Shown one piece after another: positions 42,601 to 54,600 of a stretch of 64,000 bases of DNA. The notes under the pieces are model-generated. The model searched no databases. It worked only from the letters and a program-made list of their open reading frames with translations, and was not told where the DNA came from. The stretch lies in assembly GCA_034509425.1 (NCBI GenBank), contig JAVTVJ010000040.1, forward strand, positions 5,505,001 through 5,569,000, in the 5' to 3' direction. The position numbers were made by a program, and so were the translations under genes. The stretch comes from Eopsaltria australis. Taxonomy: Eukaryota > Chordata > Aves > Passeriformes > Petroicidae. The first letter of the stretch is position 1; each line of letters starts with the position of its first letter.

Positions 42601-45600
42601 TGCTTCAAATTTTATATTCCAGCTGCTTCCTATATGGCGTGGCACAATGTGGCAGGGCTGGATGCTGCACTAGAATACTCTGTATCACTTTGTAAAATGG
42701 AACAAAAGACAAAAGCCAATTATATAATAATAATATTGTTAAGCTTATATTTGCCTATCCAGTTTTCCAAAGATCAAAATATGCTGTTTTCACTTGGGAA
42801 AATAAGTTGGATATTGGCATAGCATTGTAATTCTGGTAGCAGAGAACTAAAATTCATAATATATTATTAGTGTCAATTGCAGAACAGCTGCAATACACCT
42901 TTATGTATTGCAGCTTATTCATTTTATTCACAAATGTATCATTTTTGCAGTCCTTCAGCATGTACTTAGACTATTAGAGAAGTTTATGTAATTTAAATCA
43001 AATTTCAGGTAAAGAGAATGGAATTATTGTACTAGCTGAAAATGATCCTCATCTTTTCTCCTTTTTTATTATGTTGGTATTTAATTTCAGTACTAGTCTG
43101 CTGCAAGATTTTTTTATACTTTAGTTTAACAACTGGTTATTTTTATAGCAAGTGTGCTAAGAATGCTTTTCCCTTCTTTCTTTCTACATCAGAAACTTGA
43201 AAGAGCAAAATACACTGCAAGTTTATTAAAGTTGAAAATATGGTGTTCACAGTATCTATATAATGGAAAGGAATGTACAGACAGACAGTCAATTCTAAGG
43301 CAGTTTCAATAACATTGCTAAAGAAAAGACTACTGGTTCAGCTCTGGAATGTGAAAAACTATTTTTGGTTTGGTTTAGACCCTCATTGTTACAAATTAAT
43401 CAACTGCTCTTTAAAGTCTAGAACTCATTAACTTTATAAGTTTTACTGTTCCCATGACTGAACTTAAAATATTCAAGTTTACTTCAGTAGCTCACCTTGA
43501 TTCCACTTCTGTCTGTGGCCCACCAGTATCCTCTTTGCTCCTGTAGACAAGGTGGCAGGATGTATTTACTTGAGATTTAAAACATTTTAGATCTACATGT
43601 GGTAAAAGTTTATAGTTCAGCTCTCAGTATAAATCAATAACTTTAGCCAAACTTACACTTTTTGTGGGTAGAAAGAAAATCTGGGGGGTTTTTAACCCTA
43701 TGGACTCACCATGCTAGATACCTTATTTAAATTTTAGTTCAGTCTGACTCCTCAGATGCCTGATAGTAACCACAAAACTGCAAAAGATGTATTTTAAAAT
43801 AGGATGAGTTGTTTCCTTTTAGGACTATTCTAACTGTTCAAATAAAGGGTGATGGTAAGCTGCATATTTGGAGCATGATGTTGCAGACAAGACTTTTAAG
43901 ATTATTCTGTGGCTGCTGTTATGCAGGAAACAGAATTCAATTACCAGAACAGCCCTTTGGCCTTGTAAAATGTAACTGCTGAGTTTATGTGGGTCTGTGT
44001 GTGATATTTCCCACCGGCAGTGCAAGTTACTGTCTCCTATATGACCACCCTGTATCACTTGCAGGTTGGAATGTAAGTCTGAGATGACTCCTACACCCTT
44101 GAAATGGTGCAGCAGTCTCTAATGCCCGCAAGGAGACATTATTGGGAAAGTCCATCACAGAAATGTGGGAGAGAGAGATGTGACATGACTACCCAATGCA
44201 CAGTTGCAGAACCTGTAGCTGAAATTCCTGGTTATCTCCTGGTATACTCCAAGTTATGCTTAACTGTGTAGGTGCTTGTAAACATAACATTTGCACATGG
44301 GCTGCAACAGCTTTGATTTAAGAGGAAAAAAGGGAAAGTGAAAAATGCACAGCAGTGCTTTGTGGTTTAACTCTGAAGCTCGTATTAAGTTTCTTGACTT
44401 TAGAATGAAGATTAATGATTGATATGTAATTTGGTCTGTTTCCTCACCCATGCAAGTAAGAGCAGTGTTCAGATATGATGTACTAAAACAATATATATTA
44501 TATATTGTGTGGAATAGTTGAAGCTGCAGCCTTTGCAGAACAGATTGAGATTTGCAATGAAAAGGAAAACTAAAATGAAAAAATATTGAGTGAACAGCAG
44601 GGCCCATTTGAGGTGATTACAAAGGATGTTTCTTTATTCTGTCTTTTCTTATGCAACCTGAAAACAGTAGCAGGGGGTTACAAGCAGAGTTCATCACAAA
44701 GTTGTCAATCACTGTCATTTAACGTTTTGCAATGGAAGATGTCTTTATTCAAGGACAGCTGGGCAAATCAGAGAAACAGATTTGCAGTTAGTAGTCTGTC
44801 CAGCCTACACTAAGCAAACAAGGACAGGGCAGACATACCGGCCTCTCACATAAAACTATAATGGACTCTGCTGACCTCAGTGCCCTCCATTCAGCTTCAT
44901 TCTCAGTTGTATAAAAGCTTCACTACCCATTCTCAATTTCCTTTAATTACCTACATGATGCAGATAAGAAAATGAACCTCACTTACTTACAGTCAATGAT
45001 CACAAACAGGAAATTAAGTAGGCAAGTTGTTTAAAATAAGAGGAGTATTTTGGATGTAAATAAAACATGTACTGGGGAAGAATTAGGGAAAATGCATTTT
45101 CAGGGGTACCAGTTGGTCTGGACTGACTTGGCTGATCCTCCTTCTTTCTGCTACTTTAAACTGCAAAGCAAAACTAAGTAAAAAATCTCCTTGGTAAATA
45201 GTCTTTAAAATATCTTTGAAGGAGAAGCCAGTTAAATAAAAAGAGTGAAGCAAACATGCAGCCTCTATAGGGCTTAAAAAGATTGTGACCTTAGGTTCAG
45301 AGAATAAATGACCACAGTTTTCACAAGAGATCTAGCAGAGACATCCAGGATTAAGCAGCAGTTGTCTTTATTCAGTCTTCACTTCTAATCTGCAGTTGAG
45401 ATATGAAATAAATTAATGACATTCTGATTTTCTTTCCAAACCTTAAATTGCCTAATGGTTACAATCCCTTTTACATTGGTATCACAGTTTAGACATAGTT
45501 TCCTTGCACCATTAAAGAAAATAGAAAATTTTGTGCTGTCAGTTTCCAAGGAGGTGAAAACCAGCTATCTGACTGCTTTTAGGAATTGTCAGAAGAGGTT

Positions 45601-48600
45601 CTATGTCTTAGGATATTAATGAGAGGATATATTCTTTGTAAGTCAATTAGGTCGTTCAATTAGGTGTTCTAAAATTGCCATTTTTCTTCACCTCACTCTT
45701 CACTGCTTACTGTTGTGAATATTTCATTAACATGGATTTGTAGTCTGATGAAATTGAAGACTAAAATGCAAAATATTGAATCTATAGTTTAAAAGGAATA
45801 TAAAACCCTGAACACTTTAATTTAATGTTCTCTGCTAAGCCTGTAGTTTCGAAGACATTGCCCTTCAGGCTCCCCAAATGACTTTTTATTTAATGACAAC
45901 AGAAATACACTCTCTTAAATTAAAGATGGAAAAGATATCACATATTATAAAACTCTTTCCTTACTTGCAAGTTCTAAACTTTAGAAAGATCGTTCTCACT
46001 CCAAACAATATGTACACACGTACATGCATGAGAAGATTTTGTGGAGGAAAAAATTGCCAATTAAGTCTCAAAACTGACTCTTCAGCCTAAGTTACAGTTC
46101 TTAGGATGTTCCTGTTGAACTTATTTTTCAAAGACAGTGGATTTCCCTAGCAGGAGAATTGACATCTCTGCGTGTGATACCAAAACAATTGCACTTGCTC
46201 CTCTCAGCCGCTGTGATGTTGCTTCTTACAACTACATTTAGATTACATGTTCATGGGCAGCTCCTTTTTGCAACAATGAGAAAGTTCTTACACAGCTTTC
46301 ATTTTGGCATGAATAGCATTAGTCTCACTCTGGAGCACAGAGAATGTTTTCAGCACCTACTTAAAATTTTGGACTTTGTTTTGCTCACTCATCATCTGTT
46401 GCTTAGACACTTCTCAAAATATTGAAAAAATATTTGAAAAGGACTTTATCAGAGCTATTTCAAACCTACTGGGTTTTGAATACCAAGAGGAAAACTTAAA
46501 ACCTGAAAACTGAAAATATGAGTTATTGACTTCTTTATAGCTAACCTGACAATGTTTTTGTGAGCCAATGAGGTAGGATACCTGTGGGTCATCTACTACT
46601 GAATCCATCCAATGAATGTATTTATGTCATTGCATTTATTTTCCTCCTCTCTAATGTTAATGTCAGCTGTGGGGAAGAAAAAAGGTTTAAAATCTATAAG
46701 TGTTTGAGAATATTATGTTATTGTTTTCCCATGTGTGATTTTGTTAAATAAGTACACTTTCTAAACATTTAAATCCTGCTATTTTTGTGATGAAATCTAA
46801 CTGCAGTAAATAAAATGCATATACTTTTAATGCCTCAGCAAGGAGTAATAGTTATTCCAAAGTTAATTACAATGATTAATAATTTTTTTTTTTTTTTTAA
46901 GAATGCTGACGAATACACGGATCTGCCTGTGAGACACAATGAAGATCAGATGAACAGTGAACTGGCCAAACACCTTCCAATTGAAGTCAATCCCCATTCA
47001 TTTGACAGTTCACACACAAAAACGCACCTCTTGCTGCAAGCCCACTTCAGTCATGCCATGCTGCCTTGTCCAGATTATGCAACTGACACAAAGACAGTGC
47101 TGGACCAAGCAATCAGAATATGCCAGGTATTGTGATTTCAATATACAACTCTTGCTGGTTTACTATTTATTGTTAGTGTTGTCATATTTTGAATAGAGAA
47201 GAATCTGAAGATTTCTTGCAATCTTGTGGAGAGCTGGTACCACATGATATTATAACACCATATTTAGGGTGGAACTGAATGCCCATAATGGTTCCCACTT
47301 CACAGAACTGGAGGTAAACAAACTTAGAGTAAAAGACAGTGATGCTCTGACTGGAGGCATCTATTGCCATAGGGTCACCTCTGCTTTCTTTGCAACAGCT
47401 TTCTGTCTCTGTATTGTGGAATGTTGTATGAGAGTAATTTGGCATGGCTATGGTCCCTGCAGATTGTTGTGCTGATGCCCAAGAACCTGTCTCCCCAGGG
47501 TACTTCTACTTTTCTAGCACCCTAAAGCACTACAGTCACTCCCGAGCACAAATATAATGTGTTTTGAAATGTGACTGGGGATGAGATGCAGGGGTTTTCT
47601 CTAAACTCCTCTATCTAGTGTAAAGATACATCTTCTACATCCCAGTTATCACAGTCAAAGAGCATGTTTTTAAATGCAGATTTTAAACTCAGCCTGGAGA
47701 CTTGTGGATTTTTCCAGTTGTACTGAAGTTGCAGCCCACAGAAACTAAACTGACCATGGAGAGTACCAGTAACAAGCAATCACTTGCACAGCTGCCACCT
47801 CAAAAGAATTTTAAAGCAGAAGTTGGAGTTGGGATAGAGTGCTGCCATATCTGAAAAGCTCAGTTACAGTTACAGCAGGAAAGGTGAGCTCTAGCTGTCG
47901 CAGGAAACAACCAACCCTCTTGAGTCTCCTGGGAAGAATTATTCTCTTTAGCAGAACTCCACAAGGACTCATTCACAGGTTCTTGAAGATCAGGCAGCCT
48001 TCAACAAACTACTTTTTTTATGTTTCTGAGTTCAATATTTGTAAAATAGAGCCAGTACTTCTTTCTTCCTACAGTTTTTGTTTGCTCAGATTTTAATATC
48101 CTCAGTGATCTATTTGTCAACTATGAGACAGAAGCTTTGCTCTTGTTTGAAGCCTGTTGGCAATATGGTAACTGCAAACATCATTGTGTCAAGCCTGGCA
48201 GTTTGTAAAACTGCTATATGAGAAACTATTAGTCAGTGCTCTAGACAGAGAAAATACTGTGAGCAGTTCAGTGTCCAGCAATTTGGATAAGGCTCAACCT
48301 TACTCTAATAATAAACAAGCCTAAAATATTAATATCAAATGAAGCAAAACTGAAATTAGGGAAAGTAAGAAGCAAATAACACCACAGATGTTATTGCAAC
48401 ACAGTCCTAATCTCAGAAACCAGCAATGCTTGGATGCTAGTCTATTTCAAATATTTTGAATCAATAAAATCATTGTGCTAAAAGTGCTATTCCATATATT
48501 GAGTTATTAACAGAGAAAAGCATCACTTGCTCAGGTGAGAAAATTCACCTTTGTTTCAAAGAAATCACATACTTAAAGTTCATTTAGATGTTTGTGAAGT

Positions 48601-51600
48601 AAGCATTGTGGTGGTAATTACATATTTGGGGAAAATGTAAATTAGGTACTATTTTCAGTAATTATTTTGTTCTGTTTTGCTAAGAAATATGTATTCGTAT
48701 GTATTCCAGAAACAATAATTACTTAAAAGAAAAAACTCCAGAATATTCAACAGTTTCTTTAAACTGAAATAGAGTTCAGAAAAATGCCATTCCATACTAC
48801 GCCTTGGCACTCTAACCTTCAGTTAACAACTACATAATGTTCTATATACAGTCATCTTAATAAAAAAAAATCTTTTTTTAAAAAAAAGACAAAAACATGC
48901 ATGCAGTTTTGTATTTTTAAGTTGGCACATGGTTTACATCTCTCAGGAGATTATTGGTTCCATCTTATTAGTCACGCTTTCCAAACAGAGGTTAAAGTTC
49001 CCAGAATCTAAGCAATAGACAGGGTTACACTTTCAGTACTGGTTGTTACCTTCTTCCTTAGCACTGACCTGCTGATGAACTCTGGGTCAGCAGAGGTAGA
49101 AAAAAAGATGTTAGTTATGAGAAAAGGAACTGAAGCATGGAAGGATCCACTGATGAACAGATTCAGCGGGTGTTATTCTCTGTGTGTGTGAACACATGCT
49201 CGCGCATCGTCAAACATTAAATACAGCAGCGAGGAGGGAATTGGTTTTTGAGTTACATTGAATTTTTGTTTATTTACTTACAAATTATTTTAGTGTTGAG
49301 GTTGTATAGCTAACCTTGAAATTATGACCTGAACATAAACTGTTATTTTTGCTGGTGGGTACATGAATAACAGACTTCCTGTATCAGCACTGCTTTTCTG
49401 TTACAAGAAAGAGAAATCTTTCAAAGAGTTTTTATAGGTGGTTGTACAGCAGGCCTTTATCACAGGTTCCTTGCAGTGCAGATTTGCCATCTCTAGCCAT
49501 GATATGTAAGCAAGCCTCTTTCCATCACAGACTATTCAACTTCTCCAGTCTTCTGTGGTGTCTTTCACCTGAATCAGCCTTCCCTCCCATGGCTCCTTTC
49601 CTATCCCACACATTTAATTCTCCCTTGCTTTCCTCCAATGTCTTATGGGTTTTTTCATCACTAGTGACTTTAGGCCGAGTAAAACCATGTTAACAGCATT
49701 GCATAGGTAAACGTAGCTGTGTGATTCCAGGTAAGATTCCACTATCCTTTAATGAAAAAAATACGCAACAATTCTTAAATTATTTTTTCCTTAGGTGCCT
49801 TAAAAGTTTTGGCTCTGTTTATACTTATGATGAAATGTTGAAGTCATTAGCATTTAACAGAATTGGAGGAGTTACGGTGCTGGCTTAGTAATTTTTAACA
49901 TAAAAAAAAGGAAGAAATATATTCTGTTAGTTTTCCTGTGGTTAGCATTTGTAAGATATAAGTGGAATCCATTATAGCAAGATAATATTTAGTATTTATA
50001 TACCCAGGATGGAATGCAGAATCTTTTCCTTTTACTGCAGAAATATGGAGAATAGCAATATATAACCTTTTGGAATGTGAATGCCTATCTGGTCCCACTC
50101 CCATCTCTGTAATGAATGGCCACTGAGGCATTGACTAGGCTGAAGGAATGCCCCTGCTCTACACTGAAAACCTCAAGTTAAAATCTAGTTTGTTATCAGT
50201 GACAGGCTCTCATAGATGAAGCACAGAAGGTTCCCATGGCTCAAAAAAACTGCCATGACTTCCTATGTGACCTTGGCCAACTTATTTAATTTTTATTTGC
50301 CTCAGATATTTCTAGTACAGTTACAATAGACAATATATTCTCTTCAAGCCTAGCACTCCCTGTTGTTTTTATTGAGAAAAGCCAGAGGTGTCATTAAGAT
50401 GGTGCTGAACACTCCAGTAGCTTCTCAGAATCAAACATTCCTCCATTTCTTTCAGAGAATGAACATTTAATAATAAAAATTCAAATGAAATTATTTTTCT
50501 AATATTTTTTATAAAATACAATTATTATTGTAAAGACAATACTCCACCTTTTTTCCTATCTTATTTGAGAATACATGAAACTAAATCTAATCTCTTTTTT
50601 TACCTCCTTTGTCAAGCCTTATATTTTGTGACTGTGTATTCAGCGATCAGTTCTTACTCTGCTGTTCTAAGACTATTGCCTACATTTGCATTAATTGAAA
50701 TGGATAATTGAGGCAGTAATACTGTCACTCTCAGATTCAGCAGGGCAGTCTCTTCTCAGAAATAATGTGACAGTTGCTGGCTTTGCATTGGGATTGGCCA
50801 CAAGCCTCCACTTGTAGTATAATCGTTGATAAAATATTTTTAAATTGCCAGGAGTAGAACTGCCATGGAGCTCAGCCCTAACCTTTGAGAAGTGTTTACC
50901 TATGGATGTGTTAAACACATCTCAGTAGGGTAGCTGGGCATTGAGAGAAGATGGACATGAAAACAGATTCCAGGTTGCAGAAGAAAGACTGCTCTGCATG
51001 GGAAACATGCCTATCCCTGTAACAAGGACCTTGTAATGCTATCACTGACGCCCTGTCTTTCCCCATCATGTTACTCCTCTGGAGAATCTAATTTTGACAG
51101 GAAAGAAGAATACTGTTTGGGTTAAGCACTGTGTTTCCTTAGCTAGATGGTGATGTGTATAATACTGATTTACTCATTCTAAAATAGTCAAAGAAGTCGC
51201 TTCTGGTCATTTAAACTGCAACTTTTGCTATATTTCTTATGAGAATCATCCTTGTGGTATGTGTTCAGAGTTGTCAAATATTGCACAAATATGCTGCCCA
51301 ATTCAGCTAAGAGCTAGCTTATGTACGAAATACTTACTGTACTAAACTGCAGACTGTGCTGGGTGGGTGATGGCTTCTCAGAAGGAGCAGCAGTACATAA
51401 AAAGTACTTACAGCCATGCAAAGGCAAAGGAGCCCATGTTACAATTTTGGAACTCCAAGAAAGAGAATGTCCTTCAGCTCTGCACTTGTCCCCAAACCTC
51501 CTCAGTTCATAACAGCCACTAGAACTATTGGTTTGGACAGCCATGTCCCTTGGAGCTTCCTTTTTTCTGCTTATGAGGAAGTGGTGAAGTTTTTAAAGAT

Positions 51601-54600
51601 CCTAAGAGTCGTCTGAGCTGATATATTGCCTGTTGGTAATGCAGGTGTGCCAACTGCTTGCTGGAAGGTGGTGAGAGTTACAGGAAAGGCCTTGTGTATG
51701 TAAGATTTGTCCAAAGTGTCCAGGGAAAGAGCTTTTGTGTAATGGTTGCATTGGCAACTATAAATAAATGGGCAGCTTTACTGAATGAAGGGAAGAGAAT
51801 CAAATTAACTTGAGAATGCAGAGGATTACTCAGAAACAAGTGAAGAGCAGAGGCCACATCTCTTGAGCTACTACATGTATTCTTTTTGTATGCAGTAATA
51901 TTCCAGTGGTAGCACAATATTTGCAATTTTACTTAAATACTGGCTGCTTTCATGACTGTACAGCTATTATTCTACATTAGGAGTGTGGAAATAATAGAAT
52001 GATCAAAAAATCTTGTAGCACTTATACTGTGTGGCAATGCTCACTTACAGATACTAAACATCAAAGGATCAGTTGTAGGGAAAGTACCTGGGCATGCTGG
52101 GCTGGAATTGCTGCCTGCTTGTGTTGTGTAGGTATATATGTGGGAGAGGGGAGGGTTACCTTTGTGGTGCTGGAGTTTTGCTTGCTGTGGATAATCAGTG
52201 ATCTGGTGTATGGAAGCATCTTGGTGACGGTTTAGTGATGATTTGGTGCTGCTTGTGCATAATCCCTCCCCCACCCATGACAAACCTTTTCCCAGTTGGG
52301 GCTGAAGGAAATGAGTAATGCTTAACCCATTTGTGTGATCAATTCACTTAAGCAGCTACTGTGAAATGTTAATCACAACTTTAATTTGTACTGCATTAGC
52401 ATTTTGATTAACTTGTAGGCTTGCTAGCACACTTGAAGCACTTTTACTCATAGTTACAGCTCGGAAATGACTTTTTGATTAATTAAGTTTGTTAGACAGC
52501 AGCTGAGCTTCCTGAATGCTAACCTTAAGGGGCTAAAAGTTCAGGAGAAAGTTACTGGGAATAACTGTTGCTGTTGAAAAGGATTCTTGTGAATGCACTC
52601 AAAAATTTTGATTATTGACAAAATATTACATTCCGACTTTGAAACTGACTCTAAACTGTAAAGAGGACAGATTTATGAGAGATGCTGTGTATCTTTCATG
52701 ATTTTGGTAGATTTCTGTAATATTTGAAACAAATGCTGGCTTTAAGACATTGTTTATGTTAGGAAATTGGGATTTATTGCAAAAATATTCTTACCAAAAA
52801 CATTCTATTCTTTTTGCAGTTCACTGGTATAGTAGAGAATATCGATTTAATAATTTGTAATTTGAAAATAAATTGGTTATTGGGACTCAGTGAGTTCTGA
52901 ATGTCAAGTTGTGCACTACCAATTTTGAATTGCTGGTATCACACTCTGTAGCTGCTTGTATTTCTGTAATACTATTAAAAGAAATCAGTAAGAGCCCAAG
53001 GGTTGCACTCCACTAAATGTAGACAGTAAATGGTTTGTCCTTTCCCTGGTTCTGAAAATACTAATAATGTTACTGTGGAGGCTAAAGGATGAATACAGGA
53101 TAGGATTCTTATGAAGCAGCTAGGAAGGTTGTAATTTGCATACATCAGTGAGACCTTTATGATGATGGAAGAATGAAGAATTAGTCTCTCATAGGGGGTA
53201 GCAGAGCATATGGAAGAGGGGACTGAATATGCTTGTAAAAAAAAAAAAGTGAAGAGAAGTGGGATACAGAGGGCAGTATAAAAGGAGTGCCTCCTGAATA
53301 GGATTAATTACAACTTATTCACTATATCTCTGATGAAGTACAAGGGGGGGTGTTCTGTAGGCTGAAACTACACAGCTGTGCCAGGGTGATTTAATTGATC
53401 TGAAAGAACTCCTCCCCCTCCCCAGATTAAAACATTTCTAAAAAGTAATTTTGGACTAGACCTCTGAATTTCAAAGGTTCTGTAGATACCTGCTTTACTG
53501 ATATATATAATGTACCAAAGGTAGTGACCTTAAACTCTCTGTAATACATCTTCAAATGAATTCCAACTTTTCAAGTCACTTGCTGTTTCTGAGATACATA
53601 ATTGAATGATCACACTCATTATTTATATAAAAACATGAAGCTTAAAGTACATGGCATGCTTTAACATCTGAAAAAATATTTAACTTGTATTAGCAGAATA
53701 TCAAGTCACACATGGACCTTAATATAATCTTTTGTATTGGAAGGCTTCCTACACTTGAAGCATGTGCAAAAAAATTATTATTATTCTGAATTTGTTGTTT
53801 TTAAGAAAATAGGTAAAATGCATACCCTTTTGTCTATTATCTATAAATATTTGTCACATAAATTCTGTAGTCTTAAACAACTGTAAGTAGGCACAATTCT
53901 AATTATTTTAATAGATCTATGGATTTAAACTCCTTCATGTAATTGAAACTTAATCCTAGACTAAACTTCAAATTCATGAATAAAAGTGTCATAGTCTGTG
54001 AAGCATTGATACAAAAAATAAGAATAATCTTTTAAAAGTAGATAAATTTGAGCCATGTAACTCACCCTGAGTACACCTGAAGCTTCAGCCCCCATCCACG
54101 AAGTCATTACCACCAATGGCATCACTGTAGGCACTCAGCTTCTGAGTGATCACAGGTGTAATTCTCAACTGCAATGGCATTTCTTACATTTCCTTAGCTT
54201 GCCTCTGTATCCAGAGCAGTTATCATTATAACTTCATGGACATCTCCCTAAAATATAATTTATCCACAAAATATTAATATTTATGTTTACAGGATTTAAC
54301 TCAAAATGCTTAGTATATTCAGAGTTATATGACAGGCGACTTCAAAAAGAAGAAGAAATTATTCTAAGCTGTATGCAGTTTCTGTTAATGAGATGCAAGC
54401 TGTATCACTTTTAACATTTCAATAGCTTATCTTAAAGGAAAAAGTTATTTAAGTCATTTGTGTAGATCAGAAATTCTGCTAGTTTTAGTGTGGTCCCCTG
54501 CCACCTACCCAGTCGTACAAGAGTGATGCAGAGTATCTGACTTTCAAATGAAAGATGTGAAAGTAATACCAAAAACAGTGTTTATAAAAACTTTGTAAAA

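Larger units (their letters stand above)
28915..46901 (+). other. ASCC3: ASCC3 intron (17987 bp)
   Basis: The largest intron in the window. It contains a 12-bp tandem duplication (36387-36410), a T22 run (37644-37665), an AAT repeat (40015-40034), a T18 run (40820-40837), a GC-rich CpG-poor patch (about 41056-41300), a 10-bp-arm AT palindrome (44488-44508) and the T16 pyrimidine tract of the next acceptor (46883-46898). Balanced-composition stretches near 37190-37460 could be conserved noncoding DNA. I see no gene in it. Confidence 0.9.

Noticed and set aside
52235..52305. C/D snoRNA-like arrangement: GTGATGA then CTGA about 60 nt later
   Set aside because: No terminal stem pairs the flanks, and no convincing C'/D' boxes are present. 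Such short boxes are frequent by chance.
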